DNA from: Lactarius indigo
Taxonomy: Eukaryota > Basidiomycota > Agaricomycetes > Russulales > Russulaceae
Assembly (NCBI GenBank): GCA_025766275.1
Contig: JAFKAC010000001.1
Location: 3,286,001-3,350,000, forward strand
Length of the DNA stretch: 64,000 nucleotides
Direction of reading: 5' to 3'
This document shows, piece by piece, positions 11,194 through 22,374 of this stretch. The first letter of the stretch is position 1; each line of letters begins with the position of its first letter. The notes beneath the pieces were generated by a model, which saw only the letters and a list, made by a program, of their open reading frames with translations, was not told where the DNA came from and made no database searches. Both the position numbers and the translations under genes were made by a program.

Positions 11194-12723
11194 ATGGCTG
11201 CGCCGCGTCTTGAGGACTTTACTGTCCTCCGACGTCTTGGAGACGGGTCGTCTGCGGAGGTGTATCTCGTGCGGGAGAATGATACAAGCGGCCTATATGC
11301 ACTCAAAGTCATCCCGAAACGCAAGCTTTCCGGAACACTTCTTGCGATCGAGACTGTCATGGCCGAGCGTAACCTCCTTCTCGACCTGAGAGGCAACGAT
11401 TTCATTCTTCAGATACGCGCCTGCTTTCATGACAGCAGAAATTTTTACTTGGTCACGGTGCGTGATCGACATCTATGCTCAAGGAGACCAGACATTTGTA
11501 CTCACCATTTACTGCAGGAGTACCACCCCGCCGGAGACCTCCATACCTTACTATTGATGAAAGGCTCTAGGGTCGATGCAGTTCGGTTCTACATGGCTGA
11601 GCTTGTAAGCACTTTCTCACTTCTGTTCTTCCCGGTCGTCCATCGACCTCCGTCCGCTAGCTCATAGCACTCGAACACATTCACTCCAAGCGAGTCGTTC
11701 ATAGAGATGTCAAGCCCGAGAATGTATTCATCGATATTGACGGGCACATTGTTCTTGGTGACTTTGGCCTTGGGCGCAAGCTTGCGGCTGGGCAACATAC
11801 TGTCTCAGGCAATGAGATGTTCGGCACGCCCGCATATACCCCCCCAGAGGTGTTCGCTGGCAGGCCATATGGTCGTGAGGTTGATATCTGGGCATTTGGG
11901 GTAATGCTATACGAACTTATTACCGGAAGGGTATGTTCTTGTCCTCCTGATATTCCAACTCGTCACTGATATTTCCCTTAGGAGGCATTCAAGTCCACCA
12001 CCGTTCCTCAGAACGATCCGAATTGGCTCGTTCACCTCTCTCAACACATATTGCACGACGAATTAGCAGACAGCCCCTACCTCACATCAGATTCTGCTGA
12101 CCTCATTGCCAAGGTGAGTGTTATCGCCAATACTCCATTCGGTGTTTGCCAACGCGCGCGGGCGCAGTTACTACGCAAACGCCCAGAAGCTCGGCTTAGC
12201 AACTTTCACGAAATACGGAAGCACCCATTTTTTGACGAAATGTGAGTTTTCATATGAATATACACCGTAGCTCCGAACTTAAGGGAAGTTCAGTAACTGG
12301 GATGCCATCTCGAAGCGAACGTCGAGGCCACCGTGGATTCCAAAGGTCATCCCTGGGCGTGACGTAGGCCCTCTATACCCCACATTTACTCCGGGGCAAC
12401 CATTCGGGGCCGAGAACGATCCCATTCGCGGCCTTTCGTTCCGATTTTCTCCTGTAGCTTTAACTCCAACCTGCCAGCATCACCAGCGTTTGTTCTATTC
12501 GCTCGGAGCAGCCCTTCCTGTCGTCAGCTGGGTCGACAATAACCCTTTGGAGGCACCCTCGTCCTCGTCATGCACCAGTGACGAATCGTATGACGATCTT
12601 GCGGACGTGATTAATCGTCGCCCTGATGGCTCGCTCGCCGCATCCACCGTGCGAGGGAAGAACCCACGGCGATTGACGCGCTGGGCAAGAAACGTTTTCA
12701 GCAGACGTTCCAATGCCTGTTGA
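11194..12723 (+). CDS. Compact AGC-type serine/threonine protein kinase (kinase 1)
   Basis: Six exons (11194-11457, 11518-11604, 11661-11930, 11982-12113, 12168-12241, 12294-12723) give an uninterrupted 418-residue protein. Motifs in order: glycine loop GDGSSAEVYLV, catalytic Lys in ALKVIPK, HRDVKPENVF catalytic loop, LGDFGLGRKL, GTPAYTPPEVF activation segment (PPE instead of APE) and VDIWAFGVMLYEL. The protein is a kinase domain followed by a tail with LPVVSWVDNN and a basic RRLTRWARNVFSRR end. No regulatory domain is visible N-terminally. Introns lie at the same coding positions and phases as in the kinases at 46.5 and 53.2 kb, so the three are paralogs. The ATG at 11194 starts right before the kinase domain. 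Substrate unknown. Confidence 0.9.
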
Positions 12724-12981
12724 AAGGTCGCAGGGTCTGTTTCCATTCAGATCACTTTATTTATCATTACAGTATTGGCACGCATATGTTGTTACGGGGC
12801 AAGATACATAACGCTTCAAGTGAACTTTCTCGCCATCAGGCTTGTAGAGATATACCTGTCTCCATTTTTGATTTTTGACACACAACGTTTTGTATCTATA
12901 TCACTATGGCGAGGAACACTGAACACGATTTTGATTTTCTAAATGAATCAAGGCCGGTGACATAAGTCATGGGCAAAGTAC

Positions 12982-13013
12982 TATACAGCGCTTTTCATAA
13001 CACTTGCCGATTT
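12982..13013 (+). repeat. Left arm of the inverted repeat
   Basis: Contains the 26-base repeat described for the enclosing element; the partner is at 14533-14561 in inverse orientation. Confidence 0.65.
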
Positions 13014-13318
13014 TTACAACATTACACACACAGGCGGGGGTTGAATGGGCATCTCGGTGATCATGCCGAATTTCTTTCCCACAAAAAATAATCATAGTAA
13101 TTACAGTAATAAACGAAATTATATATCCTATCATACTTGTCGGTTTTGGAAACCATTAAAAAAACCGACATTCGGTCTAGTAGGGACCAGTCTAGTGCAA
13201 GCAATGTCGATTCCGACAGGGACGGGATAGGGAAAAAATTCATATTGAATGTACAATCGCAAGGCCCTCCTTTCCTCCCCACTTTGCGACCCTGGTCCGA
13301 TCTCGGCGACTGACTTAG

Positions 13319-14136
13319 CTATGGGGGTGAGGTGACCCTGCTCTTGCATGTGTGTGCCCGACGTGGTGGTATTTGATGAGGGCGATTAACCGCCGTGTGG
13401 TGAGTACACTTGGAGGAGTCTGGCTGGGGTCCTGTAACACACATTTTAGTAAAACGATAGGCAGACGCACATGTAGGTGAATGGGATACAAAGGAAACCA
13501 AAAAAATTAATTTGTCGACATTCTGCGACATGCGCTCCCCTTTGAGGTCGCGATGGGTAGTCTGCAGAGACAGGCGAGTGGAGGGAGCTGCAACAGGCCA
13601 TGCCAAATTGTGGTTCTGCATGTGTAGTTGGCGCTGTAGTTCATCATTCCAGCAGAGCAGCTTGGGGCATTCTTGTTCAAGCTTGCGGATGCGCGGGTCG
13701 GTGGTGGCAGCATGGCAACCTAATCTGGAGAGAGCGCGAGCACGGGTTTGGGGCTTGGTCACGGTCCGCTCAAGTTGTACAAAGAGACGTGAGTTGGAGG
13801 TTAAGTTTGCGGCAGGTCTGAGGTAGCTTACTTGTTTGACATAGGCCGTTCGTTTTGCGCAGTGTCTCACTTGAGGCTTCGCGTTCCGACTCCGCTCAGG
13901 ACAGTCAGCGGAGGTGGTTGTTGACAGGGCGGTAGTGTCAAAGAACATAGAGTCGGTAGACAGCTGCAGTTGTGCAGCGTATTGCAGTGGTGGTGGTGTG
14001 GCGGTGAAAGCCTGCCATCGAGGTCAGTATGTTGTAACGCTACAAAGACCAAAACTCACGTTTTTTCTCCGGTGAAGGGGCTCGCACGCAGAATGGTAAT
14101 GTCCTGGCAGGTCTGTGGTGAGGGAGGAACGGACAT
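13319..14136 (-). pseudogene. bZIP transcription factor pseudogene
   Basis: The minus strand reads STDSMFFDTTALSTTTSADC, then PERSRNAKPQVRHCAKRTAYVKQ, then after an interruption LERTVTKPQTRARALSR and a leucine-heptad stretch IRKLEQECPKLL..NDELQRQL. This matches the Pap1/AP-1-like basic region and zipper of fungal bZIP proteins, whose usual core is close to NAKAQARHRAKR. Three signs of decay: Pro and Cys replace conserved residues of the DNA-contacting helix; the intron between KQ and LE has a good donor (GTAAGC) but its expected acceptor reads AA instead of AG just before the Leu-Glu codons; and the 5' exon (ATG at 14136) does not join in phase. Likely a dead copy; a functional paralog elsewhere is expected. 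Confidence 0.65.
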
Positions 14137-14532
14137 GTCGTGAGGTTGTAAGGAGGACATTCAATATATGGGTGGACTCAAGAACGACTGATACTGACTG
14201 ATCCAGTGATCCCAGTGATATCGCTGATTTCTGAGTCACGCAGCCCATGCAAGGACACCAATAAAGCCAACTCCTTCATGTCATTGGAGTCGGCAGACCA
14301 TAGTTGAAGGGATTGAAAGGGACGACGGACAGACCCTCAGGGACACTGACTCGCTAGTTGCACAATGCCGAACTAGCAACGCAGATAACTATTCAATAAC
14401 CCTATTTTTCCGAGACATCTATTCAATAACCCCCAATTATGTATGATAGCTCAATTTCTCGAGAATTTCCCACTCTACTGAATTATGAACCCCGCTCTTG
14501 AGTTTGGATGTCCGGCTGTGTGCTAATAAATG

Positions 14533-14561
14533 AATCGGCAAGTGTTATGAAAAGCGCTATA
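14533..14561 (-). repeat. Right arm of the inverted repeat
   Basis: Exact inverted match to the left arm over 26 bases, ending in ..gcgctata. Confidence 0.65.
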
Positions 14562-16352
14562 AGAGCGAGTATGTCGTAAACACAAACAAAGTAGATCTTG
14601 GTCACTTGCGCACTCGTCATTTCGATAATTGTTCTCTCCACAACGATACACCGTATGGCCCTTGCAAGGTTTTGTGAGCCACTCTTTTTTCTGTGTGATC
14701 TACTACAAAATGGATGATGGCATTAACTCGAATAATCTACAACTTGTTTGCGCACTGTCTGACAGTGCGACAAGCCCCCTGATACACGAGCAACAGCAAC
14801 ACCTCAAATCTGTCACTATCCCGGAAGAGAACACCCAATGGTTTGAATGATCACCCACGACTCTTTTAAGCAATCGACGATGAGCTTTAGTATAAGTGGA
14901 CAAATAAACACATGAACAATAGGAAAGACAACCTATCTTCGAAGCCGACAACTCATGTGACAGCATTGCCTCTCATTCTTTTCACCGTCCACCAACACAT
15001 CTCCAAAACGGTCAGAACACCAACCAACTGCTGGCAAAAGCCGTGCAATGTCAAGTGACGTCACTGCACGCGGATAAAACATAAATGGACCGATGACTTA
15101 GCGTGAAACACTCCTCTCTCTCCCAACTTGCTCAGAGTGTTGCAGGGCTGCAGCTCGCTCGTGCTCCCGGTAGCTATCAGGCTTATGTGAGATGTGAGTG
15201 TGTTGGGGTAGGCAATCCACACCCTTAGACATCTCTTTGAGAACTTGGTAAGGAGGACGGAAGCTTACCGGATAGTCCGATTCCTGAGACGTGTGGCAGT
15301 TATTCATGTCACGCCGTGAAATGTCGACCAGCTCAAAAGAGAACAACGCACTGGCAGTGGGATGCGCCAAACACCCCCAACCACCCTCCCTGGACTGCAA
15401 AAACGCCTCGGAAGCCCGGGAAGTCTGGGGATCGTGTGTGAACTCCTCGACCAGCCCGAGCCTCCTCTATGTCATGTCCTGCATCATGGCAAAATGCAAT
15501 GCAGCCGCTCATTGCACTGTGGATAGCCTGCCGAAGGCGGGGGAGGAGGTGGGCTGGCCGTATGCAGGGTCCGTCTGCATTGCCGAGCGGGCATGCTGGG
15601 GTGGCTGCTCGATGACGGTGGGCGGCGCCCTGCTTACGGATGCGTCTGGAAGCAGGGAATTCGCAGCAGACGCTCTCGCGGCGTGCTCAGTCCTGAGGCA
15701 TATACTCCCTCTCCAGTTCCGTGTTACACGCGCTTGATCATGTCAGTTGTCACACATTGCTGTCGGGGCGCCGGCACGGGCCTCGGTCATCTTCGAGCTA
15801 AGCACCGACAGACCAAACGTCTAATCTTTCTTTTTATTTCCACCCGGGCATCTGCGCCTGGACAGATCACGATGGTCTGCGGGCTGTACGGCTAGTTGAC
15901 GGGCTCGGTTGTCGGGTATCGGGTTGGGCATTTTATTCTCCCTCCGACATCCAGGGCTGAGGGCCGATGGGCTGATCGTCGTATGGCAGCGAGATCAGGA
16001 TGGTCGTCCTTGCGGGCCCAATGCTGGTAGGAGTGGACAGATTTTCTCGCCACGTACGGAGAGCTGAGTAAGGTGTGGGTTTCTATCTCAGAATTTCGAA
16101 GCGTTGTTTGTCGTCTGTAATAATCAGAGCCTATAACAATATGGTACACCTTAAAATTATAGATGATGTATGATTAGGATTTCTCGAGCGCACTGCAGGC
16201 AGATCGCAGGAGCTGACTGCGAGTTGGAGCTGGACAGAGGGAGGGACTAGCAGCGGCGAACTCGGAAAATTCGGCCCGGATCGTCTGATTCCCACGCAGA
16301 AAGGTCGCCTTGCACGCTTAGAGCACTCACGCGTACCAGTAATCGCTCGATC
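14562..16352. other. Gene-poor stretch with a possible unrecognised minus-strand locus
   Basis: Between about 15740 and 15098 the minus strand shows codon-like, Pro/Ser/Gln-rich frames (for example APPTVIEQPPQHARSAMQTD and ELVDISRRDMNNCHTSQESD) that could be joined by short introns (one with donor GTAAGC just after SDYP, near 15268). I recognise no family and cannot fix a start. A palindromic TGACGTCA lies at about 15055. The rest shows no feature I can support. Confidence 0.3.
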
Positions 16353-18446
16353 ATGTCAGTGAACATTTTCAACGAAGAGGCATTTGCATATTTATTGGGT
16401 GCCTCCATTCTATGCTAATGCCAGTATTCCTCAGGCAACTGAGGAGAAGGCGGAGAACGCGCGTCTTTCTTCGTTCGTCGGCGCGCTTGCGCTTGGCGAC
16501 CTCGTCAAAAGCACGCTGGGTCCCAAGGGGATGAACAAGATCCTGCAGTCGATGTCGTCGGGCGACATCAACGTGACTAACGACGGCGCGACGATCCTCA
16601 AGGCGATCCAGCTCGACAACGCTGCGGCCAAGATCCTCGTGAACATCTCCAAGGTGCAGGACGACGAAGTTGGGGACGGGACGACGAGCGTGACCGTGCT
16701 CGCGGCGGAGTTGCTGCGGGAGGCGGAGAAGCTCATTGGAATGAAGATCCATCCGCAGACGATCGTGGAGGGTTATCGGATAGCGAGCGCCGCGGCGCTC
16801 AAGGCGCTGGAGGACGCCGCCGTGGATCACGGGTGCGTCTGTCATCGTGATCGTGTCGCGTCTTATTGACCTGATCGCCTGGTACATCAGGTCGGATGCT
16901 TCAACAGTTCCGGCAAGACCTCGTCAACATCGCACGGACGACACTTTCGTCCAAGGTATTGTCGCAGGACAAAGATTACTTCGCAAATCTCGCCGTCGAT
17001 GCCGTCCTCCGCCTAAAGGTGAGGACACCACCGAAGTGGATATACTCTATTACTCACTTGCACACGCTATCGAACGCGCAGGGATCGACAGGACTTGGAC
17101 CATATCCAGGTCATCAAAAAAGTCGGTGGAAAGCTGACAGATTCGTATCTTGACGAGGGCAAGTGACGTTTAGTGAAAACCCGACCTGAACTGAAATCGT
17201 ACACAGGCTTCATTCTGGATAAGTCTCTCGGAACTAACTGCCCCAAACGCGTTGAGGATGCCAGGATCTTGATTAGCCAACACATGTGCGTTGTCCTACA
17301 TCGTTGCCATACTACACGAGTCCAGACCACACAACCCCTAGCAATGGATACTGACAAGATCAAGATCTTCGGCGCACGGATGAAGGTCGACAGCACAGGG
17401 AAGCTTGCGGAGCTGGAACGTGCTGAACGAGTGCGTACATGCTACCCTCACGAACGTTCAGGTCATTGACTCGTGATAACAGGAAAAAATGAAGGCCAAG
17501 GTGGAGGCCATCGCATCACACGGGATCAACGTCTTTGTTAATCGACAACTGATTTACAACTACCCTGAAAGTATCTTCGCGGAGAAGGGCATCATGTCGA
17601 TCGAGCACGCTGACTTCGAAGGCGTCGAACGTCTGTCACTGGTCACCGGTGGGGAGATCACGAGCACTTTCGACCGACCAGAACTCGTCAAGCTCGGCCG
17701 ATGCGACTTGATCGAAGAGATAATGATCGGGGAGGATAAGGTGGAGCCCTGCCTGTGACCTGCCTAAGTCATCATCAATCTCACAGACGGTTTCTCAGCT
17801 CATCAAGTTCTCGGGCGTTGCGGCTGGCGAGGCATGCACGGTCGTGTTGCGAGGTTCTACCAACCAGATGGTCGACGAGGCCGAGCGCTCCTTGCACGAC
17901 GCTCTGTCAGTGCTGTCGCAAACGGTGAAGGAGACACGTGTCGTGCTTGGCGGAGGGTGCTCTGAGATGCTGATGAGCGTGGAGGTTGAAGAAAGAGCAA
18001 AGAAGGTCCGCGGAAAGAAAGCGATCGCGGCCGAGGCAGTTTGCACGCGCACTGCGCCAAATCCCGACTATACTGGCAGACAACGCCGGGTACGATTCGT
18101 CCGACCTGGTAGCAAGATTACGGGCGGCACATCACGAAGGGCAAACTGATGCGGGCCTGAGTGAGTGTCTTTGTTACTTACTGCTAACATGTTAGCTGAA
18201 TGGTAATCGTCGCGGCTAGACATGGATGAGGGTTCCATCGGCTCCATGAAGGAGCTTGGGGTCACTGAGAGTTACAAGCTTAAGCGGCAGGTCGTTCTCA
18301 GTGCCACAGAAGCGGCTGAGATGATCATCAGGTAAGACTTGGTTCGCTTTTTTTTACCAAGACGTGTACGATTTTAATTTGTCGATTATTCCACTAGAGT
18401 GGACGACATTTTACGCGCGGCGCCGCGAAAGCGGGAGGCAGTATAG
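16353..18446 (+). CDS. CCT2: T-complex protein 1 subunit beta (chaperonin CCT2), four apparent one-base frame breaks
   Basis: The locus encodes a full group II chaperonin subunit: MSVNIFNEE | [53 protein letters not shown], the ATPase motif [59 protein letters not shown].., [29 protein letters not shown] and [39 protein letters not shown] identifies the beta subunit. CCT folds actin and tubulin in the cytosol. Relative to the family, one surplus base breaks the frame near 16905, 17091, 17275 and 18038, while residues on both sides stay conserved. Intron 1 (16380-16434) has a GC donor with weak context (GAG|GCATTT), and intron 17159-17206 has GAGG|GCAAGT. CCT2 is essential and normally single-copy, so assembly error is likelier than a pseudogene, but both fit. 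Confidence 0.88.
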
Positions 18447-18680
18447 AAAGAGCAGTTTAGTACACCGTAGTACTGTATCTTGAGCAGCACTGTAAAAAAT
18501 CGAGAGCTACGTAGTCGGAACTGGCGGCCCGGCTATATATCCAGGCTGCACCGCTTTACTTGGCTGGCGGTGACAACCGACTTAGCACCACATTCCTTTC
18601 GTTCTTCACTTCTGTTCTTCTCTCAGACCCCCCTATTTCGACTACCTGTGGGCTGGTCTCCTTATTCATCTGATTTAAAA

Positions 18681-21600
18681 ATGCCTTCTGGGGCAGTGCG
18701 CGCTAGGCGTCCACCTTCACCTCCTCCAAGTCATCACCAACCCGTGCCACGGTTCCCACCCAAAGAAGGTCACCTAGATGCTGACGAGCGTCGAGCCTGC
18801 AGCATCTCTGGGCTACGGTCCTACCCGCAAGTCAGGCTATGCTCCCGGCGGATACAACATCACCCCTGGCGAATGGAAGTTACTTATCCTCCTCGTCGTC
18901 ATCGCTTCAGCGGTGCGTCTGTTCCGTATCTCAAAACCCAATAGTGTAGTGTGCGCGGTATCCTTCTATGTTATTTTCAAGGACTGATGATTTCGGCCAT
19001 AACTCACCAGATTCGACGAAGTGCATTTTGGCAAGTTCGCCTCGCGCTATATTAAGACGCGATATTTCGTGGACGTCCACCCCCCGCTGGCCAAACTTCT
19101 GATCACCCTCGCAGCTTTTGTGTCTGGCTATCATGGTCACTTCGATTTCGCGGAGATTGGAAAGTATGTGTCCTTCGTTTCTCGGAGCATCAGAAAGGGG
19201 TCTGACTGTTTGGTTCACCACACCAGGCTGTACGAAAATACACCATACTGTAGCTATGCGCATGGTACCCGCGACTCTTGGAATTGCCACCATCCCTCTC
19301 GCCTATCTGACTCTCCGTGGTCTCGACTGCCGTGCTACCACTGCTCTCCTCGCCTCATTGTTCCTCATCTTCGAGAACGCCCTGCTTACCCAATCGAGAC
19401 ACATCCTTCTCGATTCACCACTCGTCTTCTTCACCGCGCTCACGATCTTCCTTTGGACCGGGTTTTGTAACGAAGACAAGCACGCCCCGTTCACAAATCG
19501 TTGGTGGAGTTGGCTCGCTCTCACGGGTCCTGTCTCTTGGTGCAGTCGTCAGTAGCAAGTGGGTGGGCCTGTTCACCATCGCTACCGTCGGCTTTGAGAC
19601 AATCCGGCAGCTATGGACGCTGCTCGGCAACCTGCGTGTTCCACCGAAGCTCTGGATCAAACATTTCTACGCTCGCGCCATCTGCCTCATCCTCATCCCG
19701 ATCGTCTTCTACATGGCCATGTTCCAGATACATTTCATGGTCCTTGAAAACTCCGGTGAAGGGGATGGCTTTATGAGTGCGGAGTTTCAGCATACATTGG
19801 GAGGTCGCGGCATGGCAGATACAAACGCAGGTACGCTGGAGAAATGCGTGTACCAAAGCGAATGTTTATCACTTGGCTCCTGCAGACGTTGCATTCGGCT
19901 CAAAAGTGACCATACGCCATGTCAACACTCAAGGCGGTTATTTGCATTCGCATTCCCACAATTACCCTGGTGGCAGCCAACGTACGTTTCTTCCATGTTG
20001 CCATCACTGTTACCTGATCGGTCTTTGCAGAACAACAAGTTACGCTGTACCCTCACCTTGACGAAAACAATGATTGGCGTATAATCAACGCGACGCAAGA
20101 CAATCATCCCGAGACGGACTGGTTGGATCTCCCGGAACTGGTTTACATCGAGGCTGGTTCGCGCGTCAAGTTGAGGCATATTGTCACAGAGAAGAACATG
20201 CATTCTCACGACTACCGCCCACCGGTCTCTGAGGTAGACTTCCAGAACGAGGTGTCCGCATATGGCATGGCGGGCTTTGCGGGCGACATGAATGACGACT
20301 GGATTGTGGAAATAGAGAGAGGTAGCAAGAACGACCCAGTGTCCAGCCGTCGTGTGCGCACACTAGGAACGAAGTTCAGATTGAGGCACGCTCTTACTGG
20401 ATGCTACCTATTCTCACACAAAGTCAAGCTGCCGTCGTGGGGTTACGAACAGCAAGAGGTGACGTGCAACAAGAATGCTGTGAAGGCAAACTCGTTATGG
20501 ATGATTGAGTCGAGTGATCATCCTAAATGTAAGGACGCGCATGCACGTAATCGGTAACCCAGACTGACGCCAGTTGTAGTGCCTCCGAATGCACCGAAGG
20601 TCAACTACCCCAAAATGAGCTTCCTCGATAAGTTCTTCGAGCTCCAGCAAGTAATGTGGCAGACAAATGCGGGACTTACGGATCGACATACATTTGATTC
20701 CCGTCCTTCCTCGTGGCCTCGGCTACTTCGCGGTATTGTGAGGATCCATATCTATATCTTTCATGAGGTGTACTGATAAAAACTGCCCAGAATTTTTGGG
20801 TCAAAGATCATCGTCAAATCTATCTCATTGGCAACCCAATGATCTGGTGGTTAAGTTCAGCCGCAATAGCTGGTTACGTTGCAGTGCGGGGCATCCTCAT
20901 CCTTCGCGCGCAGCGTGGCTATAGAGATTTCGAAAATAGTGAGCAATTCTTCCTGCATGCATGATCGCTAACGGATCAAATCAACCTTTTCTAGCCAAGG
21001 TCGTCAAGTACGACACGTTATGTGGCTTCCTTTTCATGGGATGGGGTCTTCATTACTTCCCGTTCTTCCTTATGGGCCGCCAGCTATTTCTGCACCATTA
21101 CCTTCCTGCACTATATTTTGCGATCTTGCTGCTTTGTGCCGTATTTGACTTTTTGACATCGACGCTTCGCCCACGTTGGCGTCTCCAAATTGCGGCGGTT
21201 CTCGCTATTCTCGCAATCTGGAACTTCTCTATCTTCAGCCCGCTGTCGTATGGGAACCCATGGACAAAGGAACAATGCCATAATGCGCAGTGGTTGAAGA
21301 CTTGGGACTTCAGCTGGTAGGAGATCGTCATAGTGTCCCCCATGCTATCATCACTAACAAGCCTTGTTATCCAGTAACGATTTCCTAGATGATGTACGCT
21401 TCGGCTCTCCTTTCTTTTTTGCAGCTGGCTGACGCGTATTCCAGTACTCACAATATAAGGGTTCCATCCTTGCTACGCCACAGAAATCTAGCGCCGCTGC
21501 CGCACCCCTTGCCACCATCGGTGGTGAGCCAGACGGACGTGGGGCGATAGTTGTCGAGGATAACCTTGGCCAGGCTCCCAACATACAACAAGTACAGGCT

Positions 21601-22009
21601 GAGGGAACCGCCGTGGACCCCGGGAAAGCCGAACCTGGCCGCGACATCTTTGCCCCGCACCCGCAAGCCGATATCAAGAGCGAAGACATGGTCATTCCGC
21701 CACCTGTTGCACACGACGAACCAAAAGCTATTAGTTCGGTCGGCGCCGCCTCGTCGTCTAGCGAGGACACTCAAAAGCATGATGAGAAGAGCCGCAGAGT
21801 CGTCGGGAGGCGAGCCGTCTTCAGCATCGGTGGCTACTAAAGAGAATACTCCCTCTTCTTCCTCGGATGACTCCTTGTTGTCAAAAGCCACAGAAAGCGC
21901 AGCACCGAGCCCAGAGGTGGCGAAGGGCAAAGTCCAGGGGCCGTTGGACGCAGAACAGGCAGAGGCAGACGAAGTGCGCCAAGAACTGTTCCCTGATGCA
22001 CACGAGTGA
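18681..22009 (+). CDS. Dolichyl-phosphate-mannose:protein O-mannosyltransferase (PMT family) with frame breaks
   Basis: Exons across the locus encode an ER multi-span enzyme that transfers mannose from dolichyl-phosphate-mannose to Ser/Thr of secretory proteins. Visible in order: ITPGEWKLLILLVVIASAVR (first membrane span), FDEVHFGKFASRYIKTRYF and DVHPPLAKLL (catalytic loop 1 with the D-E pair), QSRHILLDSPLVFFTAL, LSLGAVVSSKWVGLFTIATV, MIR repeats (YLHSHSHNYPGG, LHSHDYRPPVSEVDFQNEVS, LFSHKVKLPSWGYEQQEVTC), then four C-terminal spans (HYFPFFLMGRQLFLHHYLPA) and an acidic tail ending EADEVRQELFPDAHE. The PMT1/2/4 subclass was not settled. One surplus base each near 18794, 19249, 19530 and 21790 breaks the frame, while the middle (about 19.6-21.7 kb) is clean with canonical introns. 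The ATG at 18681 starts an in-frame Pro-rich cytosolic leader. Confidence 0.88.
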
Positions 22010-22374
22010 TAGACGCGGAAAATGCCAAACGGATGTTTTTCCTCCCATGATCTAGAGATGCTGGGTCGTCCGTCATCGTCGGCTTTGTATTCTATGGCTA
22101 TTTTTGACTTGCTTTAGCGTATCGGACTGCATTTCGTATTAATTTATTCATCCACGCTCGCGATTGGAAGTAGAGGCCACCGAGCCCGAATCACACTTCT
22201 TATGCTGACTGCACTCGAGTGGACAATGTGTAGTCTTGTCTTGCAACCCTGTCAGGTGACGTGCACAGCTTGTAAAAAACGAGCGTTGGTCATGAGCCAG
22301 GATATAATACCCTGTGCCCCGGTCTCAAGCGACAGTGCTGAATCCACCGCCCTCGAACCACGGCTTGGGTTAAT

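Larger units (their letters stand above)
12982..14561. mobile_element. Candidate inverted-repeat element enclosing a bZIP pseudogene
   Basis: A 26-base string, agcgcttttcataacacttg plus ccgatt, occurs near 12987-13012, and its exact reverse complement lies at 14533-14558. Both copies are flanked outward by tata-like bases, which would fit a TA target site of the Tc1/mariner kind. Everything between (about 1.58 kb) includes the bZIP pseudogene. No transposase is encoded, so this would be a non-autonomous element carrying a host gene. Alternatively the two repeats are independent insertions of a small element. Confidence 0.5.

Noticed and set aside
13512..13826. Plus-strand frames opposite the bZIP pseudogene
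   Set aside because: They mirror the zipper-coding strand and lack any domain.
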